NCBI RefSeq assembly: GCF_900199205.1
Contig: NZ_OBMJ01000001.1
Coordinates: 248,001 to 312,000 of the forward strand
Origin: Streptomyces sp. 1331.2
GTDB lineage: Bacteria > Actinomycetota > Actinomycetes > Streptomycetales > Streptomycetaceae
Direction: 5' to 3'
DNA: 64,000 nucleotides
The translations under genes were made by a program, and so were the position numbers. The notes under the pieces were generated by a model that was given only the letters and a program-made list of their open reading frames with translations, ran no database searches and was not told where the DNA came from. This document shows positions 16,315 through 24,801 of the stretch, piece after piece (within the stretch, counting starts at the first letter, position 1; each line of letters starts with the position of its first letter).

Positions 16315-18198
16315 TCAGGTGAGTGCGGACAGCCGGGCGACGATCTCCGGGTCGCGTCCGCTCCCGGCCACCGTCCGTACGCCGTCCGGGGTCACCTGGC
16401 GGACGACGTACCGGTGCGGGGCCATCGCGGTGTCCCGGCCGGGGAGGGCGGCGACCACCGCGCGGTGGGCGGCGGCCGGGTCGAACTCCGGGTCCGCGGT
16501 GGTGAGGTCGGCCACCAGGCTTCCGTCGACCAGCGACAGTCGGTGCGGGCCGAGCGTGCCCTCCAGGAGCTCGTGGACGGCGGCCAGGTCGACCCGGGAA
16601 CCGTCGATCAGCCGCCACTGGCCGGTCCGCCCGTCCGCATGTCCGCCGTCGGGCACGGCTTTCGCGAGGCCGAGGACGGCGGGAAGGCCGGCGAGCGGCA
16701 CCGGCCCCTCGGCGGCGTCCGCGAGGAGTGCCAGCAGGGTCCGGGCGAAGTGCTCGTTCTCCTCGGGGTCGAGCACCTGCGGGCAGGCGATCAGGACGAA
16801 GCCCAGGCTGCCGGTGATCCGCAGGATGGTGAACATCAGCCGGACCGCCAGCGGCGGGGCGGGCAGCGGGGTCAGTTCCGGGTCGGCGGCCGGGGGCGGC
16901 TGGGCGTCGGCGACGGCGGGCGGGATGGTCAGGCTGAGGTCGTTGACCACCACCTGCCGGGCGAAGCGGGTGCCCCGCCGGTGGGCGACGTCCTCGATCA
17001 GCTGCCAGACGTCCCCGGCGTCCAGGGTGCTGTGCCAGTAGGCGCTCAGCGAGGCCGACTTGGCCCGGCCGATCAGCTGGTCGAAATCGGCCGTTCGCGT
17101 GTCGAGCAGGATCAGCGCGTCCTGCGCCAGGGTGCCGACGTGGTCGGCCAGGGCGGCGCGCTGGCGGTTGGCGGAGAGCGCCGAGATCACCAGCTCACCG
17201 CGGTCGGCCCGGTGCGCGACCAGTGCGGCGAAGGCGGCGAGCAGGACCACGGACGGGCCGGCGCCGGTGCGGCGGCAGACGGCGGCGAGGTGGTCGGCCG
17301 CCCCACGCGAGCGCACCAGCAGGGCCGCGTGGTCGCGCGCCGGGCCGGTGATCCGCGAGTCGGCGAAGACGGTCTGCGGGCCGGTGTCGAGGATCTTCGC
17401 CCAGTGCCGCAGCGCGGCGGTCGCCTTGCGCCGCCCCTGCGCGCTCTGCTCGGCGGCGGCGATCAGCAGCGGGGTCGGCGCGGTGACCGGCGGCAACGCC
17501 TTCCCGGCGGCGAGGGCGTGCCACTCCTGGATCAGCACGGCGGTGGCTGCGCCGTCGGCGCCCGCGTGGCAGACCACGGCGACCAGCCGCAGCAGCCGCT
17601 CGCCCCGGGCCACCATGGTGAACCGGATCCGTGGCGGCGCGGCCGGATCGACCGGCACGGCGACGTCGCTGCGGCCCAGCTCGGCGGCGAGCGCGTCGAG
17701 CTCGCGCTCGTCGGGCCCATCGGGACTGCCGGGCTCGCCTTCCGAGCTGACCTCGCCGGGCTCGCCGGCCTCGACCACCGTCACCGCGAACCGGCCGTCC
17801 GCGTGCACCACTTGGCGGTCCGGGAAGCCGTCCGGGCCGGGGCCGGCGGGGAAGGAAGTGCGCAGCGACTCGTGCCGCTCGACCAGCAGTCGCAGTGCGA
17901 CCAGGCCGGCCGGGACCGAGGTGCCGGCCGGGACCGGCCAGGAGGCCTCCCGGTTGATCTGCTCGGGGGCTTCGCCCCGGATGCAGCGGAGCATGTTGTC
18001 CTGGCCGCGGGTGAGCGGGCCCACGCCGCTGCTCGCGGCGGCGAAGCGGACGGTGACCCGTCGGGCGGGCGGGCGCCCGGCGGGCGGGGCCTCCTCGTAC
18101 GGGGCATCCTCGGGCAGGGCCGTCCCGGGCAGGGCCGTCCCGGACAGGGCCGTCCCGGGCAGGGCCGTCTCGGGCGGAATCAGGTCGTGCGCAGTCAC
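16315..18198 (-). CDS. free-standing condensation-domain protein
   Basis: A 627-residue protein with the fold pattern of NRPS condensation domains. The catalytic motif reads C210-H211-A-G-A-D215-G216, so the second (catalytic) His and the DG are kept while the first His is Cys. Family members join an acyl or aminoacyl thioester to an amine or alcohol. About 100 extra residues at the C-terminus (RLIDGSRVDLAAVHELLEG...MAPHRYVVRQVTPDG) look like an AMP-binding C-terminal-type subdomain. The N-terminus carries four GTALP-like repeats. No adenylation enzyme or NRPS module is fused, so it must act on separate carrier proteins or small molecules. A dre-like operator lies 88 bp upstream. Confidence 0.82.
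   Translation of the reverse strand: MTAHDLIPPETALPGTALSGTALPGTALPEDAPYEEAPPAGRPPARRVTVRFAAASSGVGPLTRGQDNMLRCIRGEAPEQINREASWPVPAGTSVPAGLVALRLLVERHESLRTSFPAGPGPDGFPDRQVVHADGRFAVTVVEAGEPGEVSSEGEPGSPDGPDERELDALAAELGRSDVAVPVDPAAPPRIRFTMVARGERLLRLVAVVCHAGADGAATAVLIQEWHALAAGKALPPVTAPTPLLIAAAEQSAQGRRKATAALRHWAKILDTGPQTVFADSRITGPARDHAALLVRSRGAADHLAAVCRRTGAGPSVVLLAAFAALVAHRADRGELVISALSANRQRAALADHVGTLAQDALILLDTRTADFDQLIGRAKSASLSAYWHSTLDAGDVWQLIEDVAHRRGTRFARQVVVNDLSLTIPPAVADAQPPPAADPELTPLPAPPLAVRLMFTILRITGSLGFVLIACPQVLDPEENEHFARTLLALLADAAEGPVPLAGLPAVLGLAKAVPDGGHADGRTGQWRLIDGSRVDLAAVHELLEGTLGPHRLSLVDGSLVADLTTADPEFDPAAAHRAVVAALPGRDTAMAPHRYVVRQVTPDGVRTVAGSGRDPEIVARLSALT
18112..18171 (-). repeat. 4 x 15-bp in-frame tandem repeat
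   Basis: Four copies of GGGCAGGGCCGTCCC (third and fourth copies with one change each), inside the start of the condensation-domain gene. They encode the pentapeptide run TALPG/TALSG. The length is a multiple of three, so copy number can vary without frameshift. Confidence 0.9.
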
Positions 18199-18285
18199 GT
18201 CGTACGCGCCTTTCGGCTCGCCGGGGAAGGGCTCGCAGGGGTGTGTCAGAGGGGGGTGATCGGGACGCTATCAGCGGCACTGCGA

Positions 18286-18301
18286 GCTGGTCCAGACCAA
18301 A
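18286..18301. promoter_or_regulatory. dre-like palindrome 1 (upstream of condensation gene)
   Basis: GCTGGTCCAGACCAAA matches 12 of 16 bases of the DasR-responsive element ACTGGTCTAGACCACT, with 11 of 12 in the core TGGTCCAGACCA. It lies in the 125-bp gap between the PPTase stop and the condensation gene start. Confidence 0.6.
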
Positions 18302-18323
18302 GTCACAACGTGCCGACTGTTCG

Positions 18324-19001
18324 TCAATGTGCTTGCCAGACACGGGAATTGACATGTATCGGCGAATCACCGAGGGCGGCGACGGCAGCCCGGAACGGGC
18401 CCGGCACGGGGACGTCGCAGAGCGTGGCCGATCCCCGGCCGAGACCACCGGGGTCGGCCACCGACACCGGGGGCGAGCCCGCCACGGACACCCCGAAGGC
18501 CTGGGTCAGCCGTCCGCCGTAGGCCTTCACCAAGGCCTCGCGGCGACACCACAGCGCGGTGAAGCGGGCCGCCCGTTCCGCCGGCTCGGCGGGCTCGGCG
18601 ACCGAACGGGCCTCCTCGAAGGGGAACCAGCGCGCGGCCATCCGCTCGGCCGTCCGGGGTGCGTGGATCCGCTCGACGTCGACGCCGACGGGCCGGCCCC
18701 CGGCGAGGGCCAGCACCGCCAGTCCGTCCGAGGCCGACCAGCTCACCCTCAGTCCGGCGGCGCCTGCGGCCTCGGGTTTGCCATTCGGCCCGCACTCCCA
18801 GACGACCTCGGCCGGGGACACGCCGAGCCGCGCCCCGACCACCTGCCGGACGGCGCCGTGCGCCACGGTGAAGCGGCGGCGCCGCTCGGGGCCGGCGCCG
18901 GACGTCCGGGCGCGCTCGGCCGGGTCGAGCAGCTGCCACAAACCGTCGGCCACCCCGGCGGGTTGGTCGGTGTCGATGAGCCAGAAGTCGACTTCGGTCA
19001 C
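18324..19001 (-). CDS. Sfp-type 4'-phosphopantetheinyl transferase
   Basis: A 225-residue enzyme that moves phosphopantetheine from CoA to the serine of carrier proteins. Magnesium and CoA motif GVDVERI gives Asp108 and Glu110, and the second motif WCRREALVKAYGG gives Glu155 and Lys159. The start is GTG at 19001 overlapping the previous stop by four bases (GTGA). Placement inside the cluster next to three carrier proteins indicates a dedicated activator for them. The sequence is of normal Sfp length. The operon order is KASIII-like, ACP, thiolase-like, PPTase. Confidence 0.92.
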   Translation of the reverse strand: MTEVDFWLIDTDQPAGVADGLWQLLDPAERARTSGAGPERRRRFTVAHGAVRQVVGARLGVSPAEVVWECGPNGKPEAAGAAGLRVSWSASDGLAVLALAGGRPVGVDVERIHAPRTAERMAARWFPFEEARSVAEPAEPAERAARFTALWCRREALVKAYGGRLTQAFGVSVAGSPPVSVADPGGLGRGSATLCDVPVPGPFRAAVAALGDSPIHVNSRVWQAH

Positions 19002-19798
19002 GGCAGGGTGAGCGTGCTGAGCACCCCGAGCCGACGGTCGTACCCGACGATCAGGGCGGGGCGCTGCTCCTCGCGCCACCGCGGCAGGTGTTCGGCCAGC
19101 TGCGCCCACAAGCCGGTGAACGGCTGGACGGGTGAGTCCTCCGAAGCGACGCCATCACCGGAGCCCCCGAGGCCGTCGAGCAGGACCTCCGTCCCGGGCT
19201 CCCGCCGATCGGTCGCGGCCCGTACGGCCTCCTCCGGCGCCGTGGCGCCCGTGACCTGCCGGACGGCCAGGCCCGCCCCCGGAGCCTCCTCGCAGACCAG
19301 CACCACCACCGCGTGCCGCTCCGGCATCGGTACCGGCACGGGCGGTTCGTAGTGCAGCGCGGTCTGTTCCGCGAGCACCACCACGGCTCGGCGACAGCCG
19401 CCGGTGCGGTGGTGCTCGGCGGCCAGGCGCAGGGCGGTGAAGGCGGCGGCGGTGCCCTGGTCGCAGACGGCGAAGGCCAGCGGGTTGCCGGGGACGGACC
19501 GGCCGAGTGCGAGCGAGGAGGGCGCGCCGGGGCGGACGTCGGGGGTGTCGAAGGCGAGGACCAGCAGGTCCACCGGCTCGTCCTCGGTGAGCACTTCGCC
19601 CAGCAGTCCGGCGGCCAGTTCCTCGTAGGAGCGGCCGACGCCCTCCTTCAGCAGCTCCTCGCGCAGCGGCAGGCCGTAGGGGCGGACGAGATCCGAGACG
19701 AACACCCGCAGGTCCGGGTCGAGCGAGGTCTCCGAACGGCCGTCGAAGCGGCGAGCGAGGGCCCGGGTGATCAGCAGGCCGGAGGAGCCGGAGGGCAC
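18998..19798 (-). CDS. half-size thiolase-fold (ketosynthase III-like) protein
   Basis: A 266-residue protein with the look of the first half of a KASIII enzyme: VDLLVLAFDTPD strand, then AVCDQGTAAAFTALRLA, which matches the active-site Cys helix of FabH-like enzymes (Cys in VCDQG). A proper C-terminal half with His and Asn is missing. The start is GTG, five bases after the ACP stop, and it is coupled to the PPTase. It could pair with the full-length KASIII-like protein two genes upstream, act as an acyltransferase, or be a non-catalytic partner. I do not know a characterised relative. Confidence 0.72.
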   Translation of the reverse strand: MPSGSSGLLITRALARRFDGRSETSLDPDLRVFVSDLVRPYGLPLREELLKEGVGRSYEELAAGLLGEVLTEDEPVDLLVLAFDTPDVRPGAPSSLALGRSVPGNPLAFAVCDQGTAAAFTALRLAAEHHRTGGCRRAVVVLAEQTALHYEPPVPVPMPERHAVVVLVCEEAPGAGLAVRQVTGATAPEEAVRAATDRREPGTEVLLDGLGGSGDGVASEDSPVQPFTGLWAQLAEHLPRWREEQRPALIVGYDRRLGVLSTLTLP

Positions 19799-19802
19799 CC
19801 GG

Positions 19803-20093
19803 TCAGTCCTCGGGGATGACGTGCCCGGCGACGTAGTCGGCCAGCTTGGTGACCGATCGCAGGTCGTCCTCGGTGATCTGCTCGACGTCCACCTGGATGT
19901 CCAGCGATTCCTCCAGCTCCAGGATGAGCTCGATGGTGCCGGCGGAGGTGAGGCCGAGGTCGTCGAAGAGGCAGGCGTTCTCCGGGATTTCGGGCAGTTC
20001 GCGCTTGAGCACGCGCGGCAGGAGTGCGCCGATGCCGTGCAGGACGCGTTCGCGCAGCGCGGGGTCGGTGGTCTGGACCGCGGGTTCTGACAT
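19803..20093 (-). CDS. acyl carrier protein
   Basis: A 96-residue carrier protein. The phosphopantetheine attachment site is Ser50 in DDLGLTSAGTIELILELEE. The DSL motif is read as LTS, which occurs in some type II carrier proteins. Acidic helices II and III (VDVEQITEDDLRSVTKLADYV) are normal. The ATG at 20093 is the only sensible start. It sits between the KASIII-like and the half-size thiolase genes, so these three probably work together on one acyl thioester. Confidence 0.9.
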   Translation of the reverse strand: MSEPAVQTTDPALRERVLHGIGALLPRVLKRELPEIPENACLFDDLGLTSAGTIELILELEESLDIQVDVEQITEDDLRSVTKLADYVAGHVIPED

Positions 20094-20173
20094 GGGTGTC
20101 CCGTCCCGTCGTACGTGGGAAGTGGTGATCGAGGCTGACGGATCGAAGCCGACGGATGGAAGCCGATGGGCCG

Positions 20174-21106
20174 TCAGCTCTGCACGGCCATCGCGGAGAA
20201 GGTGGCTCCGATGCCGGCGGCGGCGATCAGGTAGTGGTCGCCGCGGCGGAGCAGCCCCCGCGTGGTGGCGGTGTGAAGATTGATGAGGCTGTCTGCAGCG
20301 AAACTGTGCCCGACCGACCGCACGTTGTCCAGCACGACTTTCTCGATCGGGTAGCCGATGCGGCGCGCGATCATCCGCCAGGAGGCCTGGTTGACGTTGT
20401 GCGGGAGGATTGCGGCCAGGTCGGAGAGGTCCAGACCGGCCCGGTCCAGGGCGGCCTCGATCGCCTCGACCATCACGTTCGGGTACTCGCGCTGGTAGCG
20501 GGCGAGCAGGTCCGGGTCCTCGGCCAGTCGGCCGTCGAACTCCGGGCGCTGGCGCACCTCGTAGGAGAGCACCCGGTGTCGCTCGCCCGCGGCGCTGACC
20601 AGGCAGGCGGCCGCGCCCTCGGCGAAGATGCCGGTCTCGGGCACCACCTGGGCGTCCTTGGTGAAGGTCTTCTCCCCGGCCAGGACCAGTGCGAGGGCCG
20701 CCGGGTCGGGGTCGGCCGCGAGCAGCCGGCCGGCCAGGTCGATCGCCAGCAGGCCCACCGCGCAGGCGTGGTGGGTCACCGTGAAGGCACCGGCGTGGCC
20801 GAGGCCGCGCGCGGCGAGCAGGTCGTGCAGCGGGTTGAGCGGGTGGGGCACCGCCACCGGCATGCTGCGGGCGTGTATCACGAAGCGGATGTCGCGTTCG
20901 CGTCCGCGCAGCTCCGACAGGTTGTCCAGGGCGGCGTCGAGCAGGTCGGGCAGCCTCCCGGCAGGGTCCAGGCGCAGCTGGTCCAGGCCGTGGAAGCGGC
21001 GGAAGAGACGGAGTTGACGTGGGGTCAGGCCGATGCGTTCGCCCACCGCCTCGATGGGAACGGCGTGTGGGGGGAGGTGAACGGCCACTGCCTCCAGTGC
21101 GGTCAC
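20174..21106 (-). CDS. KASIII-like enzyme (3-oxoacyl-ACP synthase III family)
   Basis: A 310-residue thiolase-fold protein. Catalytic Cys115 is in THHACAVGLLA, His236 in LPHNVNQASW. The third residue, normally Asn in GNTSAAS of FabH, is His267 in VGHSFAADSLIN. This family contains both chain-initiating condensing enzymes and acyltransferases of the CerJ/ChlB3 type that make esters or amides. The changed third residue argues against plain acetyl-CoA priming. The start is GTG at 21106 (VTALEAVAVHLPP). It heads the minus-strand operon with ACP, thiolase-like and PPTase genes and diverges from the carrier-like gene at 21250. Confidence 0.82.
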   Translation of the reverse strand: MTALEAVAVHLPPHAVPIEAVGERIGLTPRQLRLFRRFHGLDQLRLDPAGRLPDLLDAALDNLSELRGRERDIRFVIHARSMPVAVPHPLNPLHDLLAARGLGHAGAFTVTHHACAVGLLAIDLAGRLLAADPDPAALALVLAGEKTFTKDAQVVPETGIFAEGAAACLVSAAGERHRVLSYEVRQRPEFDGRLAEDPDLLARYQREYPNVMVEAIEAALDRAGLDLSDLAAILPHNVNQASWRMIARRIGYPIEKVVLDNVRSVGHSFAADSLINLHTATTRGLLRRGDHYLIAAAGIGATFSAMAVQS

Positions 21107-21249
21107 GCGGGCTAGTATTCCGACGCCCGCCGGGTCGCACAAGTGATCTCGGACCCCGCGCTGTCGCGGGCCGTGCCCCGGCATCCGTCAATTCCGCTCC
21201 GGTCCGGTCGTGTTCACCACCGTGCCGTCGAGCGGGTGGGAGATCTCTC

Positions 21250-21549
21250 ATGCCGAATCCTGAACCTCCGGACTCCGCCCCGCCGTTGGATCCCGCGCTG
21301 GTCGCGATCGTGGTCGAGGTGGCCGGTGCGCCGCCCGGCTGGGCGCGCCATGTCACGCCGGACGCCCGGCTGGACGGCGACCTGCTGCTGGACGAGGTCG
21401 AACTCGCCGTGTTGGCCGAGCGCCTGCGCGAGCGCTTCGGTCCGGCCGTGGACCTGGCCGGGCTGCGTGCCGGTCTCGGCCTGGCCGCGCTGGAGGCGTT
21501 GACCGTCGCCGACCTGCAGCGACTGCTCCCCGAGGAGGGTGCCCGATGA
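21250..21549 (+). CDS. carrier-like protein without attachment serine
   Basis: A 99-residue protein with the four-helix pattern and acidic character of an acyl carrier protein (LDGDLLLDEVELAVLAERLRERFG). At the DSL position it reads Asp48-Glu49, so the phosphopantetheine serine is missing. It cannot be loaded in the usual way. The stop overlaps the glycosyltransferase start (ATGA). A structural or docking role, for example as a partner for the GT1 enzyme, is possible; a decayed ACP is the alternative. Intact codon bias and coupling argue that it is expressed and kept. Confidence 0.75.
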   Translation: MPNPEPPDSAPPLDPALVAIVVEVAGAPPGWARHVTPDARLDGDLLLDEVELAVLAERLRERFGPAVDLAGLRAGLGLAALEALTVADLQRLLPEEGAR

Positions 21550-22709
21550 CCCGGTTCCTGGTGGTGGTGCCGCCGTTGACCGGACACGTCAATCCGGCCG
21601 CGGGCATCGCCGCCGAACTGGCCGCGCGCGGCCACGAGGTCGCCTGGACCGGTACGGAGTCGGTGCTGCGGCCGCTGCTCGGCCCCGGAGCGCGGGTGTT
21701 CGGCACCGGCACCCGGGCCTTTCGCGCCCAGGGCGGGCACGGGCTGGCCGCGCTGCGCTCGCTCTGGGAGGGCTTCATCGTCCCGTACGCGCGGTTCACC
21801 GCGAAGCCGCTGGACACGGCCGTGCGGGAGTACCGGCCGGAGGTGCTGCTGGTGGACCAGCACACCTCGGCGGGCGCGCTGGTCGCGCACCGGCACGGGT
21901 TGCCGTGGGCGAGCTTCGCGCCCGGTGCGATGGAACTGGGCCGGCCCTACCGGGCGTTGCCGCAGGTCGAGGCGTGGATGACCGGGCTGCTGCGCGGGCT
22001 GTGGGAGCGCGCCCGGCTGCCCGGGGCGGAGTACGTCGACCCGCGCTTCTCCCCCGCCCTGGTGCTGGCGACCACCGGGCCGGCGCTGACCGGCCCCGTG
22101 CTGACGGACGGCGGCGCATCGCCGGTGCACCATGCGATGGTCGGGCCGGTGATCGCGGCGCGGCCGCCCGATCCGGCGTTCCCGTGGGAGCGGCTGCTGC
22201 CGGGCCGGCGGCGGGTGCTGGTCACGATGGGGACGCTGGCGGGCGAGTTGGGCGCGGACTTCCTCGCCCGGGCCGTACTGGCGCTGGAGCTGTGCGGCGA
22301 GGAGGTCCAGCCGGTGTTCGCGGCACCGCGCGCACTGCTGCCCGAACTCCCGCCGCACGCGGTCGCGGTGGACCGGGTGCCGGTGCTGGAGCTGATGGCG
22401 CGCGGGGAGTTGGACGCGGTGCTCTGCCACGGCGGGATGAACACCGTGGGCGAGGCGCTGGCGCACGGCCTGCCGCTGGTCACCGCGCCGATCCGGCACG
22501 ATCAGCCCTTCGTGGCCGCCCAGGTGGCGGCGGCCGGGGTCGGGCTGCAGGTGCCGTTCGCCCGCGTGACGCCGGAGCGGCTGGCGGCAGGGCTGCGGAC
22601 CGTACTGGAGACAACGGCATACCGGGACAGGGCGGTTCAGGTCGGCAGGGAACTGCTGGCCGGCGGCGGTGCGGTGGCTGCGGCGGACCAATTGGAGGCG
22701 CTCGGCTGA
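21546..22709 (+). CDS. GT1 (UGT/CrtX/MGT-like) glycosyltransferase
   Basis: A 387-residue GT-B enzyme. The N-terminus VVVPPLTGHVNPAAGIAAEL contains the catalytic His of the acceptor domain, and the donor domain signature is CHGGMNTVGEALAHGLPLV followed by DQPFVAAQV. These match zeaxanthin- and macrolide-type glycosyltransferases that use nucleotide sugars to glycosylate small molecules. It probably glycosylates the cluster product. The sugar could be plain glucose or GlcNAc, since no deoxysugar pathway is inside the cluster; the DegT/epimerase pair at 5.6-7.7 kb is the nearest candidate source of a modified sugar. Confidence 0.9.
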   Translation: MTRFLVVVPPLTGHVNPAAGIAAELAARGHEVAWTGTESVLRPLLGPGARVFGTGTRAFRAQGGHGLAALRSLWEGFIVPYARFTAKPLDTAVREYRPEVLLVDQHTSAGALVAHRHGLPWASFAPGAMELGRPYRALPQVEAWMTGLLRGLWERARLPGAEYVDPRFSPALVLATTGPALTGPVLTDGGASPVHHAMVGPVIAARPPDPAFPWERLLPGRRRVLVTMGTLAGELGADFLARAVLALELCGEEVQPVFAAPRALLPELPPHAVAVDRVPVLELMARGELDAVLCHGGMNTVGEALAHGLPLVTAPIRHDQPFVAAQVAAAGVGLQVPFARVTPERLAAGLRTVLETTAYRDRAVQVGRELLAGGGAVAAADQLEALG

Positions 22710-22777
22710 GCTCTGGACGCGCCGGGCCGAGCCGGCGCCCCGGGCATCCCCTTAGCAGAGCGGGCGAGCACACGTCC

Positions 22778-22793
22778 ATTGGTCTAGGCCATT
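22778..22793. promoter_or_regulatory. dre-like palindrome 2 (upstream of exporter)
   Basis: ATTGGTCTAGGCCATT matches 13 of 16 bases of ACTGGTCTAGACCACT. It lies 112 bp upstream of the TTG start of the ABC transporter in a 195-bp gap, where an operator for the export genes would be expected. Confidence 0.65.
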
Positions 22794-22904
22794 GTCTCCG
22801 GGCCGGGGTTCGCCCTAGGGTGTCGCAGCAGCACCGCCCTCCGCAGGTGCCGAGCACCGGCTTCCCAGGTGCCGTGGCAGCCCATCCCCGTACGGGAGTT
22901 CCGG

Positions 22905-23903
22905 TTGATCGAGACCACGGGACTGCGCAAGTCCTACCGCAAGAAGACCTCCCGCCGCGGTGGCGGTGACCCGACCGTCGACGCCGTGCGCGGCATCGAC
23001 CTGTCGGTCGCCGCCGGCGAGATCTACGGCTTCCTCGGCCCCAACGGCGCCGGGAAGACCACCACCCTGCGCATGCTGGCCACCCTGATCCGCCCGGACG
23101 GCGGACAGGCCCGCATCGCCGGGGCCGACCTGTTCACCGACCCGGCCGGGGTCCGCCGCCGGATCGGTTACGTCGCCCAGGGCGGCGGCACCACCGACAA
23201 CGTCAGCGCCCGCGAGGAACTGGTGCTGCAGGCCCGGATGTACGGCGCGGGCAAGCCCCAGGCCGTCCGGGCCGCCGAGGACGCGCTCAAGGCCTTCGAC
23301 CTGGGCGAGTTCGGCAACCGGCCGTGCGCCACCTATTCCGGCGGCCAGCGCCGCCGGGTGGACATCGCACTCGGGGTGATCCACCAGCCCCGGGTGCTGT
23401 TCCTGGACGAGCCGACGGTCGGGCTGGACCCGGCCAGCCGGGCGCACGTCTGGGAGGAGATCCGCCGGCTGCGCACCGAGGGGATGACCGTCGTCGTCAC
23501 CACCCACTACCTGGACGAGGCCGATGCGCTCTGCGACCGGGTCGCCATCGTCGACCACGGCCAGGTCGTCGCCGAGGGCACGCCCGGGGCGCTGAAGCGC
23601 GAGATCTCCGGCGACGTCGTCCTGGTCGGCCTGGACACCGCCGACGGCGGGGGCACGGGCGCGGACGGGAGCGCCGCCGAGCGGGCGGCCGAGGTGCTGC
23701 GACCCCAGCCGTACCTGCACCGGCTGGAACCCGACGGGGACGGCGGCCTGCGGCTGTACCTGGAGGACGGCGCCGCGGCCATCCCCCGGCTGCTGCGCGC
23801 CCTGGACGCGGCCGGCCTGACACCCGGCACCGTACAGCTCCAACGGCCCAGCCTGGACGACGTGTTCCTGGCCCGCACCGGCCGCTCGCTGCGGCAGTCC
23901 TGA
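22905..23903 (+). CDS. DrrA-like ABC transporter ATP-binding protein
   Basis: A 332-residue ATPase of the daunorubicin-resistance type. Walker A is GPNGAGKTTTLRML, the signature is YSGGQRRRVDIALG, Walker B is LFLDEPTVGLDP, and the H-loop is TTHYLDEAD. The C-terminal DrrA-type extension (about 240-332) includes GTVQLQRPSLDDVFLARTGRSL. TTG at 22905 is chosen because GGGAG lies six bases upstream; GTG at 22869 is an alternative. It energises export of the cluster product through the membrane partner encoded 57 bp downstream and probably gives self-resistance. Confidence 0.93.
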   Translation: MIETTGLRKSYRKKTSRRGGGDPTVDAVRGIDLSVAAGEIYGFLGPNGAGKTTTLRMLATLIRPDGGQARIAGADLFTDPAGVRRRIGYVAQGGGTTDNVSAREELVLQARMYGAGKPQAVRAAEDALKAFDLGEFGNRPCATYSGGQRRRVDIALGVIHQPRVLFLDEPTVGLDPASRAHVWEEIRRLRTEGMTVVVTTHYLDEADALCDRVAIVDHGQVVAEGTPGALKREISGDVVLVGLDTADGGGTGADGSAAERAAEVLRPQPYLHRLEPDGDGGLRLYLEDGAAAIPRLLRALDAAGLTPGTVQLQRPSLDDVFLARTGRSLRQS

Positions 23904-23960
23904 CCCGATCCCACCCCCGCGGCCCCACCGCGTGGACCGGCACAACTCCCTGGGGAGACC

Positions 23961-24725
23961 GTGAAGCTCGCCCGCGACACCTGGCTGGTCTTCCAACGCC
24001 AGCTGCTGCTGATGATCCGCACCCCGGTCTGGATCGCCGTCGGCATCATCCAGCCCGTGTTCTACCTCCTGCTGTTCGCCCCGCTGCTGAAGAAGGTGCT
24101 CGCCCCGGACGGCGCGAGCAGCTACGCCGACGCCTACCAGGTGTACGTACCGGGCCTGTTGGCGGTGCTGTGCATCTTCGGCGGGCTGTTCACCGGCTTC
24201 AGCCTGCTGGGCGAGCTCAAGGCCGGGATCATCGAGCGCTCCCGGGTGACGCCGGTGAGCCGGCTGGCGCTGCTGCTCGGACGGGCGCTGCGGGAGATGG
24301 TGGCGCTGCTGGTGCAGGCCGTCCTGATCACGCTGATCGCGCTGCCGTTCGGGCTGCGGGTGAGCCCGCTCAACCTGCTGCTCGCCTACCTGCTGCTCGG
24401 ACTCCTGGCGCTGATGACCTCGGCGATCTCCTACGGCATCGCACTGATGGTGCCGGCCGACGCGGCGATGGCGCCCGTGGTGAACACCCTCGCGCAGCCG
24501 ATCGCGCTGCTGTCCGGGGTGCTGCTGCCGCTCACCCTGGCTCCGGACTGGCTGCAGCAGCTCGCCCGGTGGAACCCCTTCTACTGGGCTGTGGAGGGCA
24601 TGCGCGCCCTGTTCTCCGGGCACGCCGGGGACAGCGCGGTCTGGCAGGGGCTGCTGGTGGTCGCGGTGATGACCGTCCTGGCGGTGTTCTGGTCGGCCCG
24701 GCTGTTCTCCACCCGGGTGCGCTGA
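23961..24725 (+). CDS. DrrB-like ABC-2 type membrane permease
   Basis: A 254-residue permease with six hydrophobic segments, from TPVWIAVGIIQPVFYLLLFA to GLLVVAVMTVLAVFWSARLF, and the ABC-2 signature region (LARWNPFYWAVEGMRALF). The start is GTG at 23961 after a GGGGAGA ribosome site. It forms the channel for the DrrA-like ATPase. The two genes are followed by a bidirectional terminator that separates them from the converging hpgT operon. Confidence 0.93.
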   Translation: MKLARDTWLVFQRQLLLMIRTPVWIAVGIIQPVFYLLLFAPLLKKVLAPDGASSYADAYQVYVPGLLAVLCIFGGLFTGFSLLGELKAGIIERSRVTPVSRLALLLGRALREMVALLVQAVLITLIALPFGLRVSPLNLLLAYLLLGLLALMTSAISYGIALMVPADAAMAPVVNTLAQPIALLSGVLLPLTLAPDWLQQLARWNPFYWAVEGMRALFSGHAGDSAVWQGLLVVAVMTVLAVFWSARLFSTRVR

Positions 24726-24754
24726 CCGACGCCCGGACGCCCGGGCCAAAAAGG

Positions 24755-24783
24755 GGGCCCGGCTCGTGTTTCGAGCCGGGCCC
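24755..24783. terminator. bidirectional terminator between exporter and hpgT
   Basis: GGGCCCGGCTCG (24755-24766) pairs perfectly with 24772-24783 around a TGTTT loop. Runs of A on the left side (CCAAAAAGG) give a T-rich tail on the minus strand, so it serves the converging hpgT operon as well. Confidence 0.9.
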
Positions 24784-24801
24784 ATCGGCGTCCTCGCACG
24801 G

